A stretch of 26,633 nucleotides of DNA from Thermoleophilia bacterium (GCA_025964455.1 JAOPYU010000012.1:1-26633); one strand, 5' to 3'; positions 1 through 7,352 are shown, counted from the stretch's first letter. Notes: generated by a model from the sequence alone, not told the origin. Numbers and translations: made by a program.

Positions 1-97
1 CGATGCCGGTGCTGGCCACGTGGGAGCGCGTTCTTCCATGCAGCGGATCCTACGTCGCCGACCGTTCGACGACGGCCCGTGCATCCCACCGTCCACC

Positions 98-103
98 TAG
101 GCT
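98..103 (+). promoter_or_regulatory. Candidate -10 box (TAGGCT) of a near-leaderless promoter for the GH31 gene
   Basis: TAGGCT matches the actinobacterial TANNNT -10 pattern and lies 9 nt before the ATG at 113. No purine-rich ribosome binding site precedes the ATG, so the transcript probably starts within a few bases of the start codon. The same TAGGCT hexamer occurs before purB. No clear -35 box is visible. Confidence 0.4.
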
Positions 104-112
104 CTCGCGTCC

Positions 113-2347
113 ATGTTCGACACGCAACAGCTCTCCCCGCTGGTGCGCCGCATCCACGTGCCGCGCCCTGGCGCCAAGTCGCGGCTCCCCGATCCCGCGC
201 TCGGTGATCGGGGTCGTGCGCAGCGCGACGCCGAACCCGTCGTGCAGCACGCATCGCTCGCCGCCGCACTCGCCGGCGTGCCGTGCCCGCTGACCGAAGT
301 CGGCTACGACGTCGACGGCCACGTGCGGATCCGCGTCGCGCTCGCCCCGGGCGAGCGTCTCTACGGCGCATCCGACGCCGATGCCAAGGGCCTCGAGCGC
401 CGCGGCGACCACGTCCACCTCGTCAACGAGATCCACCCGCGCGGGTCGCACCTCATGGTGGGCGACTGCGAGTACTGCGACTCGCATGGCATCGACGGCG
501 AGAGCGTTGGTCTCGAGATCGGTGGCAGAGACTCCAACTATGGCGAGCTGCTGCTGCCCTTCACCTGGTCGACGAACGGGTGGGCCCTCTACATCTCCAA
601 CGCCCACCACGGCGCGGTGCTCGACCTGGGGCTGCGCGACCCCGACGTGCTCGCCTACGACTCCCCGGGCGGGGACGCGGACGTCTACGTGCTCGGCCCG
701 GGTGATCCAGCGACGCTCGTGTCTGAGTTCGTGCGGCTCACCGGCAACCAGCCGCTCCCACCTACCTGGGCGCTGGGATTCCTGCAGAGCCGCTTCGGCT
801 ACGAGAGCTTCGCCCACGTGCACCGGACGCTGGATCGCTTCGAGGAGGAGGCGCTTCCGGTGCACGGCGTGATCTTCGACGTGCAGTGGCTCGAGGACCA
901 CGTGAACCTGCGCTGGGATCCTCGTCACTTCCCGGAGCCTTCCGCCAACATCCGACGCCTCGCCGAGCGCGGCGTGCGGTCGATGGTGATCACCGAACCC
1001 GGCACGCGCGTCGGCGCCTCCAACCACGCGGGCGGGGTGGCGCGCGCTGCCTTCGCGACCGATGCGGCGGGCGAGGAGTTCGACTCGAAGCAATGGTACG
1101 CCCTGCGGGGCATCCCCGGCTACCGCGACATCGAGCACTCGCCGGGCGCATTGCTCAACGTCTTCCGCGAGGACGCGGCCGACTGGTGGTACCACCAGCA
1201 CGTGCCGCTGCTCGATCAGGGCATCGACGCGTGGTGGCTCGACCTCAACGAGCCGGAGGACGTGAGCATCGACGTGCGCTTCCGCGGGGTCGACTGGCCA
1301 CAGGCGCGTGACGAGCTGTCGGGCGCCGAGGCGCGCAACCTGTTCGCGATCGCCCAGCAGCGACTGTTCACGCGTCGCGACCGCGCCGGCACGACGCGCC
1401 GGCCGTTCCTGCTGTCGAGGTCGGGGAGCGCCGGCAGCCAGCGCTACGGCGCCGCGCCCTGGACCGGGGACGTGGGCGCCACGTGGGAGGACCTGGCGCT
1501 GCAGGCGCGGCTCATGCTCAACGCCGGCATGTGTGGCATGCCGCTGACCGGATCCGATGTCGGCGGGTTCAACGGCGACCCGGGGCCCGAGCTGTTCGCG
1601 CGCTGGATGCAGCTCGGCTCGGTGACGCCGATCTTCCGCGCACATGGCTGCATGGAGGATCGTGAGCCATGGTCACAGGGCCCCGACGCGCTCGAGGCGA
1701 TCCGTCCGTCCCTGGTGCTGCGAGCGCAGCTGCTGCCGTCGATCGCGAGCTGGGCGCAGCACGCGCTGCGCGGCGGCGAACCGCTGCTGCGCCCCATGCT
1801 GCTCGGCCCCGTGGGAACTGGTGCCGGGAGCGACGAGGCAGCTCGGTACGCGGACGATGCGCGGTGGGCCGACGTCGACGACCAGTTCTTCTTCGGCCCG
1901 CTCCTGGCAGCTCCGGTGGTGGAGGAGGGCGCGACGACGCGCCGCGTCGAGCTCCCGGCCGGGCAGTGGGCGGATGTCTGGACCGGCATGCTGCACGAGG
2001 GGGGCGGCTCGATCGAGGTGCCGACCCCGCTCGACGCGCTGCCGCTGTTCGTCGAGGCCACGACGCTGCTCGTGACCGACCCGACGCCGCTCGCTCGGCG
2101 CGGGCAGTCCTGGCCGCCCTCGGAGCTGGTGGCGTGGAGCTTCGCGCCCGCTGGCGTGGCAGCGTCGACGACCTTCTACCTGGACGACGGCATCAGCCGG
2201 ATGCACGAACAGGGCGCCTACTGCCTGCAGCAACTGGAGGCGGTCGACGGAGCCATCACGGCGCGCCGTCTCGGGGGCTCGTGGCCGTCGAGCCGGATCC
2301 GGTGCGAAGCTGCCGTGCCCGGCCGGATCGAGGCGGATGGCGCATGA
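113..2347 (+). CDS. Glycoside hydrolase family 31 alpha-glycosidase
   Basis: A 744-residue protein with the GH31 signature motifs. The nucleophile motif reads WWLDLNEPED, with Asp377 as the predicted nucleophile. The SRSGSAGSQRYG stretch is followed by WTGDVGATW, with Asp453 as the predicted acid/base. The C-terminal third has the usual beta-rich domains. Length is normal for the family (about 650-800 residues). There is no signal peptide or membrane segment, so it is probably cytoplasmic and hydrolyses alpha-linked gluco- or xylo-oligosaccharides; the exact substrate cannot be read from sequence. The ATG at 113 is chosen because it follows a -10-like TAGGCT and gives a full-length N-terminal domain; it lacks a Shine-Dalgarno sequence. 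The stop codon overlaps an ATG (ATGA at 2344) that opens the frame of the next gene, but that start is unlikely to be used (see next entry). Confidence 0.9.
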   Translation: MFDTQQLSPLVRRIHVPRPGAKSRLPDPALGDRGRAQRDAEPVVQHASLAAALAGVPCPLTEVGYDVDGHVRIRVALAPGERLYGASDADAKGLERRGDHVHLVNEIHPRGSHLMVGDCEYCDSHGIDGESVGLEIGGRDSNYGELLLPFTWSTNGWALYISNAHHGAVLDLGLRDPDVLAYDSPGGDADVYVLGPGDPATLVSEFVRLTGNQPLPPTWALGFLQSRFGYESFAHVHRTLDRFEEEALPVHGVIFDVQWLEDHVNLRWDPRHFPEPSANIRRLAERGVRSMVITEPGTRVGASNHAGGVARAAFATDAAGEEFDSKQWYALRGIPGYRDIEHSPGALLNVFREDAADWWYHQHVPLLDQGIDAWWLDLNEPEDVSIDVRFRGVDWPQARDELSGAEARNLFAIAQQRLFTRRDRAGTTRRPFLLSRSGSAGSQRYGAAPWTGDVGATWEDLALQARLMLNAGMCGMPLTGSDVGGFNGDPGPELFARWMQLGSVTPIFRAHGCMEDREPWSQGPDALEAIRPSLVLRAQLLPSIASWAQHALRGGEPLLRPMLLGPVGTGAGSDEAARYADDARWADVDDQFFFGPLLAAPVVEEGATTRRVELPAGQWADVWTGMLHEGGGSIEVPTPLDALPLFVEATTLLVTDPTPLARRGQSWPPSELVAWSFAPAGVAASTTFYLDDGISRMHEQGAYCLQQLEAVDGAITARRLGGSWPSSRIRCEAAVPGRIEADGA

Positions 2348-2349
2348 GC

Positions 2350-2363
2350 GTCGGATCAGTGGT
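2350..2363 (+). repeat. 14-nt near-direct repeat, copy 1
   Basis: GTCGGATCAGTGGT, repeated with one change at 2461-2474 (GTCGGGTCAGTGGT), 111 nt downstream. Both lie in the 254-bp region between the GH31 and EEP genes, which also holds a 12-nt palindrome CGGCCATGGCCG (2373-2384). They could be regulatory sites for the EEP gene, but nothing shows this. Confidence 0.3.
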
Positions 2364-2494
2364 CGTCACACCCGGCCATGGCCGTGGCCCGATGGGGCCG
2401 ATACCTGCGGTCAACGTTAACGATCTGCCTGCAAGGGTAGTGATGATCCGACCCAGAACCGTCGGGTCAGTGGTGTGGAATCCGGGTGATCCTG

Positions 2495-2500
2495 TACAGT
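2495..2500 (+). promoter_or_regulatory. Possible -10 box (TACAGT) for the EEP-family gene
   Basis: TACAGT fits TANNNT and would give a leader of roughly 95 nt to the ATG at 2602. No convincing -35 hexamer is visible. CATAAT at 2580-2585 is a better -10 match but lies too close to the ribosome binding site to be used. Confidence 0.25.
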
Positions 2501-2601
2501 TCTCGGCACCGGTCGGAGCACTGCTCCGGACCGACTCCGTGACACTGGGAAATTCGAGTTCGGTAGGACGTTCTCGACCCATAATCGAAGGAGCAAGTGG
2601 G

Positions 2602-3603
2602 ATGCGGCTCATGGGTGCGACGACGTCTTCAGTGACGTCACAGCCAGCGGTCAAGCCGGCGACGGCGGGGGATCTGCGTGTCGCGCAGATGAACTGCTGG
2701 AACCTGTTCGACACGGTCAACGATCCGAAGACCGGCGACGATTCGACGACGCCGACGGCCGAGCAGTACGCGATCAAGCTCACCAAGATCGCCAACGCGA
2801 TCACCGAGCTCGGTACGCCGGACGTTATCTCCCTGAACGAGATCGAGAACGAGACGGTGCTCAAGGACCTGCTGGCCCAGCCGCAGCTCAAGGACGTCGG
2901 CTACAAGTTCCTCGTGCAGCAGTCCAATGACGAGCGTGGCATCACGGTCGGCATGCTCTACAAGGGCGACAAGCTCGACCTCGTGGGCCACGAGAGCTTC
3001 AATCCCAAGATGTCCTTCCAGGACGGCGGGCGTGGCCAGGTCGATCGCTCGCTCCTGTACGCACGACCGCCGATGGTGGTCGACTTCAAGGCGCGCGGCG
3101 CGGCTCAGGCCGGCGAAGGTGCCGGTCTCCTGACCGTCGTCGTCAACCACTTCAAGTCCAAGCTCGGCGGCGATGCGCCCGAGGCGCGTCGCCAGATGCA
3201 GGGCCAGTACCTGGGCGAGTGGCTCGATGCGCGTCGCGCGACCAAGCCGGGCAACGTCTCGATCGTCGTGGGCGACCTCAACGCCAACCACGGCGAGGGT
3301 GCCTACGAGAAGCTGGCCAAGCGCGCCGACGGCAGCAAGCGTCTCTACGACGCGCCGCTCAACCTGAAGCTCGAGGACCGCTACTCGTACATCTACCGCG
3401 GCCAGAAGGACCTGCTCGACCACCTGCTCGTGACCTCGGGCAAGGAGGACGCGATCAAGGCCGTGCAGATCCTGCACGTCAACTCGCCCAAGGACGCCAA
3501 GAAGTCGCAGTGGGATCCCAAGGTCCTGGCCGGCTACTCCGACCACGACTCGATGATCGTCGACTTCGATCTCGCCAAGCTCACCGGTGGCGCCGCGAGC
3601 TGA
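2602..3603 (+). CDS. Endonuclease/exonuclease/phosphatase (EEP) superfamily protein
   Basis: A 333-residue metal-dependent phosphoesterase fold. All hallmark motifs are present: MNCWN near residues 30-34, NEIEN at 79-83 (metal-binding Glu80), NHFKSK from Asn182-His183, GDLNA at 224-228, LDHLL, and SDHD at 313-316 (catalytic His315). It most resembles putative extracellular nucleases of this superfamily. There is no signal peptide; residues 1-25 are Thr/Ser/Ala-rich and end just before the first beta strand. The start at 2602 is chosen because GAAGGAGC (2587-2594) is correctly spaced. The frame is open further upstream, to an ATG at 2344 overlapping the GH31 stop, but codons there (AGG, AGA, GTA, ATA) are unlike the rest of the window. 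Substrate is unknown: DNA/RNA, phosphoinositide or sugar phosphate are all possible. Confidence 0.82.
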   Translation: MRLMGATTSSVTSQPAVKPATAGDLRVAQMNCWNLFDTVNDPKTGDDSTTPTAEQYAIKLTKIANAITELGTPDVISLNEIENETVLKDLLAQPQLKDVGYKFLVQQSNDERGITVGMLYKGDKLDLVGHESFNPKMSFQDGGRGQVDRSLLYARPPMVVDFKARGAAQAGEGAGLLTVVVNHFKSKLGGDAPEARRQMQGQYLGEWLDARRATKPGNVSIVVGDLNANHGEGAYEKLAKRADGSKRLYDAPLNLKLEDRYSYIYRGQKDLLDHLLVTSGKEDAIKAVQILHVNSPKDAKKSQWDPKVLAGYSDHDSMIVDFDLAKLTGGAAS

Positions 3604-3625
3604 TCCCAGCACGCAGCACCGCTAC

Positions 3626-3666
3626 CCACGGGCCGTCGATCGCACCTCGCGATCGGCGGCCCGTGG
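3626..3666 (+). terminator. Strong GC hairpin after the EEP gene
   Basis: Two 18-nt arms (3626-3643 and 3649-3666) pair throughout, with one G-T wobble and a 5-nt loop ACCTC, starting 23 nt after the stop. No T-run follows, as is common for high-GC actinobacterial terminators. Confidence 0.7.
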
Positions 3667-3778
3667 CGTCTCTGCCGCGATCGCCGCTGGCGCGAGCCGT
3701 GGGGGCTCAGGGGGTAGGGGGCGCCGACCCCGGCGTCGCGGGCCCCTGGGAGCCCCCTCGGGGCGCCAGATCCCGCTC

Positions 3779-3817
3779 CTGTACCAGATCGATAACCCCT
3801 CGATCGGTTCTGTACAG
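3779..3817 (+). repeat. Palindromic repeat element A (C-rich centre)
   Basis: Begins CTGTAC and ends GTACAG around a CCCCTCGATCG core. The outer arms pair perfectly over 6 bp and the inner arms pair with wobbles. It forms a 111-bp unit with element B; the two start exactly 72 nt apart. Confidence 0.75.
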
Positions 3818-3850
3818 GTGCTGTGCGCGCTTGGCCGCCGCCGATATGAG

Positions 3851-3889
3851 TTGTGCAATTCCGATCGAGGGGTTATCGGATCTGCACAG
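3851..3889 (+). repeat. Palindromic repeat element B (G-rich centre)
   Basis: Begins TTGTGCAATTCCGAT and ends ATCGGATCTGCACAG around CGAGGGGTT. The 15-nt arms pair apart from a 2-nt internal loop and one G-T wobble. It has the opposite core orientation to element A and is identical to element D. Confidence 0.75.
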
Positions 3890-3965
3890 GTGCTGGGGAG
3901 TGGAGGCGGCGCGCCGGGGTCGGTCATGGCGAAGCGTGGCCCTCCGCGCGCGCCAGCTCCCCCTT

Positions 3966-4004
3966 CTGTACAGAATCGATCACCCCTCGATCGATCCTGC
4001 ACAG
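3966..4004 (+). repeat. Palindromic repeat element C (C-rich centre)
   Basis: Begins CTGTACAGAATCGATC and ends GATCGATCCTGCACAG. The 16-nt arms differ from perfect symmetry at two positions. The core is ACCCCTC. It pairs with element D to form a second 111-bp unit. Confidence 0.78.
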
Positions 4005-4037
4005 GTGCTGCGCGCGCCCGCCCGCGGCCGATACGAG

Positions 4038-4076
4038 TTGTGCAATTCCGATCGAGGGGTTATCGGATCTGCACAG
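4038..4076 (+). repeat. Palindromic repeat element D (G-rich centre)
   Basis: Identical to element B over all 39 nt and again placed 72 nt after the start of its partner (element C). Downstream flank TGCTGGGGGAG resembles the flank of B. Confidence 0.78.
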
Positions 4077-4123
4077 TTGCTGGGGGAGAGGAGCGGCGAA
4101 CGCGCAGCCCCCGGAAGACACAT

Positions 4124-4149
4124 GGGCCGCGATCCGAAGATCGCGGCCC
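4124..4149 (-). terminator. Perfect 11-bp GC hairpin downstream of the first M4 protease gene
   Basis: GGGCCGCGATC, loop CGAA, GATCGCGGCCC. It lies about 90 nt past the stop of the minus-strand gene at 4238. Its architecture matches the hairpin at 7131-7156 downstream of the second M4 gene. It may act in both directions. Confidence 0.55.
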
Positions 4150-4196
4150 GAGTGTCGGTGCGCTCACGGGCAGGGCCCGGATCGCACCAGTCGCAT

Positions 4197-4223
4197 GTCA
4201 GGCGAGCCTCCCAGTCGCCTGAC
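4197..4223 (-). terminator. 9-bp hairpin just after the first M4 protease gene
   Basis: Arms GTCAGGCGA and TCGCCTGAC with a 9-nt loop, 14 nt beyond the stop codon at 4238 on the minus strand. This is the first candidate stop signal for that transcript. Confidence 0.55.
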
Positions 4224-4237
4224 CGCGAACCTGTGGC

Positions 4238-5098
4238 TCAGGCAGCTGCCGGGGCAGCAGCCTTGAGCACGCCGACGCTCGTCCAAGCGTCGGTGACGGC
4301 GGCGGACTGGGTGGAGCCCGCTCCGAAGATCTGCTCGGCGGCCTTCACCGTCGCGACGGCGGCGTCCGCGAACTTGGCGTGGTCCTTGAGCAGCTCGGTG
4401 AAGCCGGTGTACCAGACCTTGCCCATCTCCTGTCGACCGATCTTCTCGGCGACGCGGACTGCGGCCAGGTTGGGGATGTCAGCGAGCAGGTGCGGTTCGC
4501 CGCCCGAGCCCTTGACCTCGTCCATGTGCTTGTAGCGCTGCGGCTTGGACATGTCGCGGAGGGCGTCGCCCGCCTTGTTCGGCGTGAAGGCGTCCTCGCC
4601 GATCTGCCAGTCGTCCGCGTCCACGAGCGAGCCGACGACGTCGCCGAAGGATTCGTGGAGCGCACCCTCCTGGCCGTCAAAGCCCATCTGGATCTCGGAC
4701 TCGAGGATGGCGTGGCCAGCCTCGTGGGCGATGATGTCCTTCGCCTGGCCGAGCGGGGTGAAGGTGCGGCCGTCGCCATCACCGATGAACATCTTGCCGA
4801 CCGAGCCGTCCCAGTACGCGTTGTTCATCTTGCTGCCGAACTGCGGATCCGGTGCGTGCACGACCAGGTTCAGCTTCTGGCCCTTGCCGTCGAGGCCGTT
4901 GCGCCCGAACGACGTGCCCAGGAACTGCATCACGGCGCTCGCGTTGGCGACGGTGTCCTTGAGCACGGTGTCCGTGCTCGAGGCGACCTGCGCGGGGGTG
5001 AGCGGCTGCTTGCTGGCGCCCTTGGTGCCATCGAACGCAACTACGAGATCTGACTGGGTAGGCGCAGCGGCGCCGACCGGACGAATGAACGTCGTCAT
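4238..5098 (-). CDS. Compact M4 (thermolysin-like) zinc metalloprotease without signal or propeptide
   Basis: A 286-residue protein. HEAGH at 125-129 supplies two zinc His ligands and the catalytic Glu126. Glu149 follows 24 residues after the first His and Asp153 four later, the exact thermolysin spacing (142/166/170). His203, in the PHLLADIPN stretch, corresponds to the transition-state His of thermolysin. NNAYW and GDGDG motifs and the C-terminal AWTSVGV end are family-typical. Thermolysin relatives usually carry a signal peptide and a propeptide of about 200 residues; here both are absent and the core is shorter than usual. The first 45 residues are Ala/Thr/Ser/Pro-rich. The start at 5098 is preceded by AGGGAAGGGA at proper spacing; an ATG 10 codons upstream has no such site. 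A promoter lies at 5157-5186. A paralogue lies at 7353-8360. Confidence 0.88.
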   Translation of the reverse strand: MTTFIRPVGAAAPTQSDLVVAFDGTKGASKQPLTPAQVASSTDTVLKDTVANASAVMQFLGTSFGRNGLDGKGQKLNLVVHAPDPQFGSKMNNAYWDGSVGKMFIGDGDGRTFTPLGQAKDIIAHEAGHAILESEIQMGFDGQEGALHESFGDVVGSLVDADDWQIGEDAFTPNKAGDALRDMSKPQRYKHMDEVKGSGGEPHLLADIPNLAAVRVAEKIGRQEMGKVWYTGFTELLKDHAKFADAAVATVKAAEQIFGAGSTQSAAVTDAWTSVGVLKAAAPAAA

Positions 5099-5156
5099 GA
5101 GGTGTCCCTTCCCTGTGTCCCTCGTCACCGGCCTCCCTGACCAGTGCGTGGAAGGG

Positions 5157-5186
5157 ACTATGAAGGGTCCGGAGTCGCGTCGTCAA
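5157..5186 (-). promoter_or_regulatory. Promoter of the first M4 protease gene: TTGACG-N18-CATAGT
   Basis: Read on the minus strand, TTGACG (5186-5181) and CATAGT (5162-5157) are separated by 18 nt. Transcription would start near 5150, giving a leader of about 50 nt. The second M4 gene has the same layout (TTGACG-N18-CAGACT), which supports both. Confidence 0.6.
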
Positions 5187-5310
5187 ACAGGTTCGTTCAC
5201 GTGTACAAACGACGGCTTTTCGACCCCGATCCGAACATTTTCCGGGATTCGTGGCCGCACCCGGCCGCACCCGCCTGCAGGTCGTGCCACGTGCTCGGAA
5301 GGACACGCGA

Positions 5311-5330
5311 ACCGGCGTCAGGACGCCGGT
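5311..5330. repeat. 20-bp perfect palindrome ACCGGCGTCAGGACGCCGGT (2-nt centre)
   Basis: Nine-nt arms flank AG. It lies between the orphan gene (stop at 5396) and the promoter of the first M4 gene. It may be a second terminator for the upstream transcript or a protein-binding site. Its half-site ACGCCGG also occurs in the palindrome at 8419-8433 but in the opposite arrangement. Confidence 0.45.
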
Positions 5331-5370
5331 CCGCGAAGTTGCTGAAGTCTCGCCAGGAGACCCATCTGGA

Positions 5371-5387
5371 CGGCCCGAGCGGCCGTT
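5371..5387 (-). terminator. Short GC hairpin after the orphan gene
   Basis: ACGGCC, 5-nt loop, GGCCGT, starting 9 nt beyond the stop codon at 5396 on the minus strand. The stem is short, so it may act with the palindrome at 5311-5330. Confidence 0.4.
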
Positions 5388-5395
5388 GTGCTCGC

Positions 5396-6970
5396 TCAGT
5401 GCGCGTGTGCCGGCGTGCCAGCCGCGTGCTGGTCGACTCCGGCCTTGGCCGCCGGCTGCACCGCAGCCTGCTGCACGACCGGCTTGGCCGGTGCCCCGCC
5501 GCCGCTCACGCCGGCGACCGCGCCACCGGAGATGGCTGCGATGAGCTGGTTGAGCGTCGAGATCAAGGTCTGGAGCACCGCCGCGATCGAGCCCTGGTCG
5601 GCGGGGCCGCCACCGAGCAGCGATGCACCCGCAGCGGGATCGTGGCTGCAGCCACCGCCAGCTGCCACGTCAGGCGCACCGGGACCTCCGCCGGCGACCT
5701 TGTCCGCAGCCTTCTCGACCTTGTCCTGGAACACGTTCTTGGCGGCGTCGACCTTCTCGCCGCCCTTGGCGCCGGCCACCTGGCTGATCGCGTACTGCAG
5801 GACCTGCGAGTTGCCACCCGCGCCCTTGTAGGCGAGCTTGTCGTCGACCGCGAACTTCTTGGCGTTGCCACCCTTGATGGTGCCGTCGAGCAGCGCCTTC
5901 TGGATGAGCGCCATGCGCTGGGGCGAGGAGGAGGTATCGCCGTGGTTGAGGCCGATCAGCTTGTTGATGTTCGGCTTCGTCTTGGCGCTCTCGTCGAGCC
6001 CGGTGTGCGAGTGACCACCGGCGACGATGTCGACCGCCGGGATGCCGGTGGACTGCTGCACGACGGCAGCCATGCGGAACACGGCGGCCTCGTCGTCGTT
6101 GAAGCCGTCCTTGCCGTCCTGGTTGTTGAAGCCGTTGAGGCGACCCGAACCGGAGATCGCGTCGTCGCCCGAGAGCACCATCGACGTCTTCCAGTCGAGG
6201 CCCTTGTCGGTGAGGGACTTGTACACGCCCCAGGAGCTCTCCGCGTGGTGCGGGCGCGCCCACTCCTCACCGGCGATGTCCTTGCCGCTCATCACGATCT
6301 TCTTGGCGTTGAGCGGGGAGCCCGGTACCTGCTCGTTCGCGAACTGACCGGTCTGCAGACCGGCGGCGGCCATGCCGGGATCGGTCTGCGCCCCGTCGAC
6401 GCCCATCATGTTGAGCGCCATGCCGAGCACGGTGCCCTGGCCGGCGTCCTGCGCGGCGACCATCTTGGCGTACGCGTCCGGGTGGAAGGTGGAGATGTAA
6501 CCCGCTGCGTTGTACGCCTGGATCTGCTTGACGTAGTTCATCGGCTTGCCGGTCTTCGCGTCGTTGAGGACGCCCAGGGCCGGGTAGAAGTTCGCGTCGG
6601 TGACGGAGTAGTTGTTCTGCTTCTTGTCGTTGCCGTTCTGCTTGCGGCCATTGACGTTGCCAAATCCGTTGCCGTCGGGGATCTGGACCGTCTTGGCCTT
6701 GCCCTTCTTGACGGTCGGGCCGTAGGAGCCGTCGGCCAGGTACTTCTGGATGACGGGCGAATTCTTGGAGGGGATCTTGGGCTCGGCCCCGTGGCCGGCG
6801 GCGTGCGTGCCGGTGCCGGCGGCGTGCTCATGACCGGCGGTCTGCGCCACTCCCGCGCCGGCTGCACCGGCGACCTGGGTGGTCATGCCCTGCTGCACCG
6901 CGCCGCCGCCCTGTGCGACCTGCGTCGTGCCTGCGCCTGACATCCCTGCAACCTGAGTCGTTCCACACAT
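5396..6970 (-). CDS. Orphan 524-residue protein with TTQVA and HAAG repeats
   Basis: I do not recognise a family. Residues 1-75 are low-complexity: TTQVA occurs three times, followed by a His/Ala/Gly run containing HEHAAG, THAAG and GHG. The middle (about 75-450) looks globular, with a Ca-loop-like stretch NQDGKDGFNDDE and VDIVAGGHSHTG (His320, His322). That GGHSHTG resembles the C-terminal His motif of metallophosphoesterases/5-prime-nucleotidases, but the DxH, GD and GNHE motifs of that fold are missing. The C-terminus is Gly/Ala/Pro-rich with one amphipathic Leu/Ile segment and ends with QHAAGTPAHAH, echoing the N-terminal His repeats. No signal peptide. The start at 6970 is chosen for GGGGGA upstream; the frame extends to 7270 but that part reads as intergenic. 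It lies between the two M4 protease genes, all on the minus strand. Confidence 0.75.
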   Translation of the reverse strand: MCGTTQVAGMSGAGTTQVAQGGGAVQQGMTTQVAGAAGAGVAQTAGHEHAAGTGTHAAGHGAEPKIPSKNSPVIQKYLADGSYGPTVKKGKAKTVQIPDGNGFGNVNGRKQNGNDKKQNNYSVTDANFYPALGVLNDAKTGKPMNYVKQIQAYNAAGYISTFHPDAYAKMVAAQDAGQGTVLGMALNMMGVDGAQTDPGMAAAGLQTGQFANEQVPGSPLNAKKIVMSGKDIAGEEWARPHHAESSWGVYKSLTDKGLDWKTSMVLSGDDAISGSGRLNGFNNQDGKDGFNDDEAAVFRMAAVVQQSTGIPAVDIVAGGHSHTGLDESAKTKPNINKLIGLNHGDTSSSPQRMALIQKALLDGTIKGGNAKKFAVDDKLAYKGAGGNSQVLQYAISQVAGAKGGEKVDAAKNVFQDKVEKAADKVAGGGPGAPDVAAGGGCSHDPAAGASLLGGGPADQGSIAAVLQTLISTLNQLIAAISGGAVAGVSGGGAPAKPVVQQAAVQPAAKAGVDQHAAGTPAHAH

Positions 6971-7352
6971 GTGACGTCGTCCCCCGCGTCTCGTTTCGCC
7001 CCTCGCGCTGCAACGGTGCATGGTGTCCGGCCATGCAGGCATGCGCGTGGTGCGACTCGTCCCTGCAGCCAGCGTGCAACGAGATCCGGGATCTGGCAAG
7101 GCGGATCGGAGGAGGGCGGGAAGACGACGCGGGCCCGGATCGTCAGATCCGGGCCCATCGCCGTCGGCTCGCGCCGGCCGCTCCCACACGGCAGCGCGCG
7201 CCGCAATCCACGCGCACGTCCCATTGCACGCGTGGTACGAACGGCATGTGGTGGGCGGCGACCCGTGCAAGGCACGATCGCCGAACGCGCAGCTCGCGGG
7301 CTCCCCTTCCCACGAGCGCGCTCCCTGCCGCTCGAACTCGTATGTCAGGCAC
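6971..7352. other. 382-bp intergenic region between the orphan gene and the second M4 gene
   Basis: Holds the 7131-7156 terminator hairpin and a weaker 7-bp inverted repeat at 7208-7235 (CCACGCG/CGCGTGG, 14-nt loop). I see no convincing -10/-35 pair for the orphan gene and no credible small gene. Confidence 0.5.
7131..7156 (-). terminator. Perfect 11-bp GC hairpin downstream of the second M4 gene
   Basis: GGGCCCGGATC, loop GTCA, GATCCGGGCCC. It lies about 197 nt past the stop of the minus-strand gene at 7353. It has the same stem length, 4-nt loop and GGGCC...GATC/GATC...GGCCC plan as the hairpin at 4124-4149. Confidence 0.5.

Larger units (their letters stand above)
3604..4237. other. 634-bp gene-free region holding two tandem copies of a composite palindromic element
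   Basis: Contains the EEP terminator, four 39-nt palindromes (3779, 3851, 3966, 4038) and two hairpins that serve the minus-strand protease gene. The repeat copies are a direct duplication with a 187-bp period; flanking homology extends from GCGCCAG (3763 and 3950) to GCTGGGG after the second palindrome of each copy. Open frames across it encode repeated Ile-Pro-Ile-Glu-Gly peptides that are only translations of the palindromes, so I call no gene. Confidence 0.75.

Noticed and set aside
50..1645. A 531-codon open frame on the minus strand opposite the GH31 gene
   Set aside because: It is a GC-rich antisense shadow: low-complexity Arg/Ala/Val/Glu composition, no motifs, and the plus strand has clear GH31 catalytic motifs.
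2344..2601. N-terminal extension of the EEP protein to an ATG overlapping the GH31 stop
   Set aside because: Codon use in this stretch (AGG, AGA, ATA, GTA, TCA) is unlike real genes here, and a good ribosome site precedes the ATG at 2602.
3779..4076. CRISPR array
   Set aside because: Repeats are palindromic, vary in sequence, come in pairs with similar 33-nt spacers, and there are no cas genes.
3587..4222. Open frames over the repeat region encoding recurring CAIPIEGLSDLH-type peptides
   Set aside because: The peptides come from translating the palindromic elements; no ribosome site or codon bias supports a gene.
5990..6030. Calling the orphan protein a metallophosphoesterase/5-prime-nucleotidase from GGHSHTG
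   Set aside because: The other fold motifs (DxH, GDxxD, GNHE) are absent, so a single short match is not enough.
5144..6940. A 598-codon plus-strand frame opposite the orphan gene
   Set aside because: Antisense shadow rich in Arg/Val/Leu/Gly. The minus-strand protein has normal composition, a ribosome site and terminal repeats.
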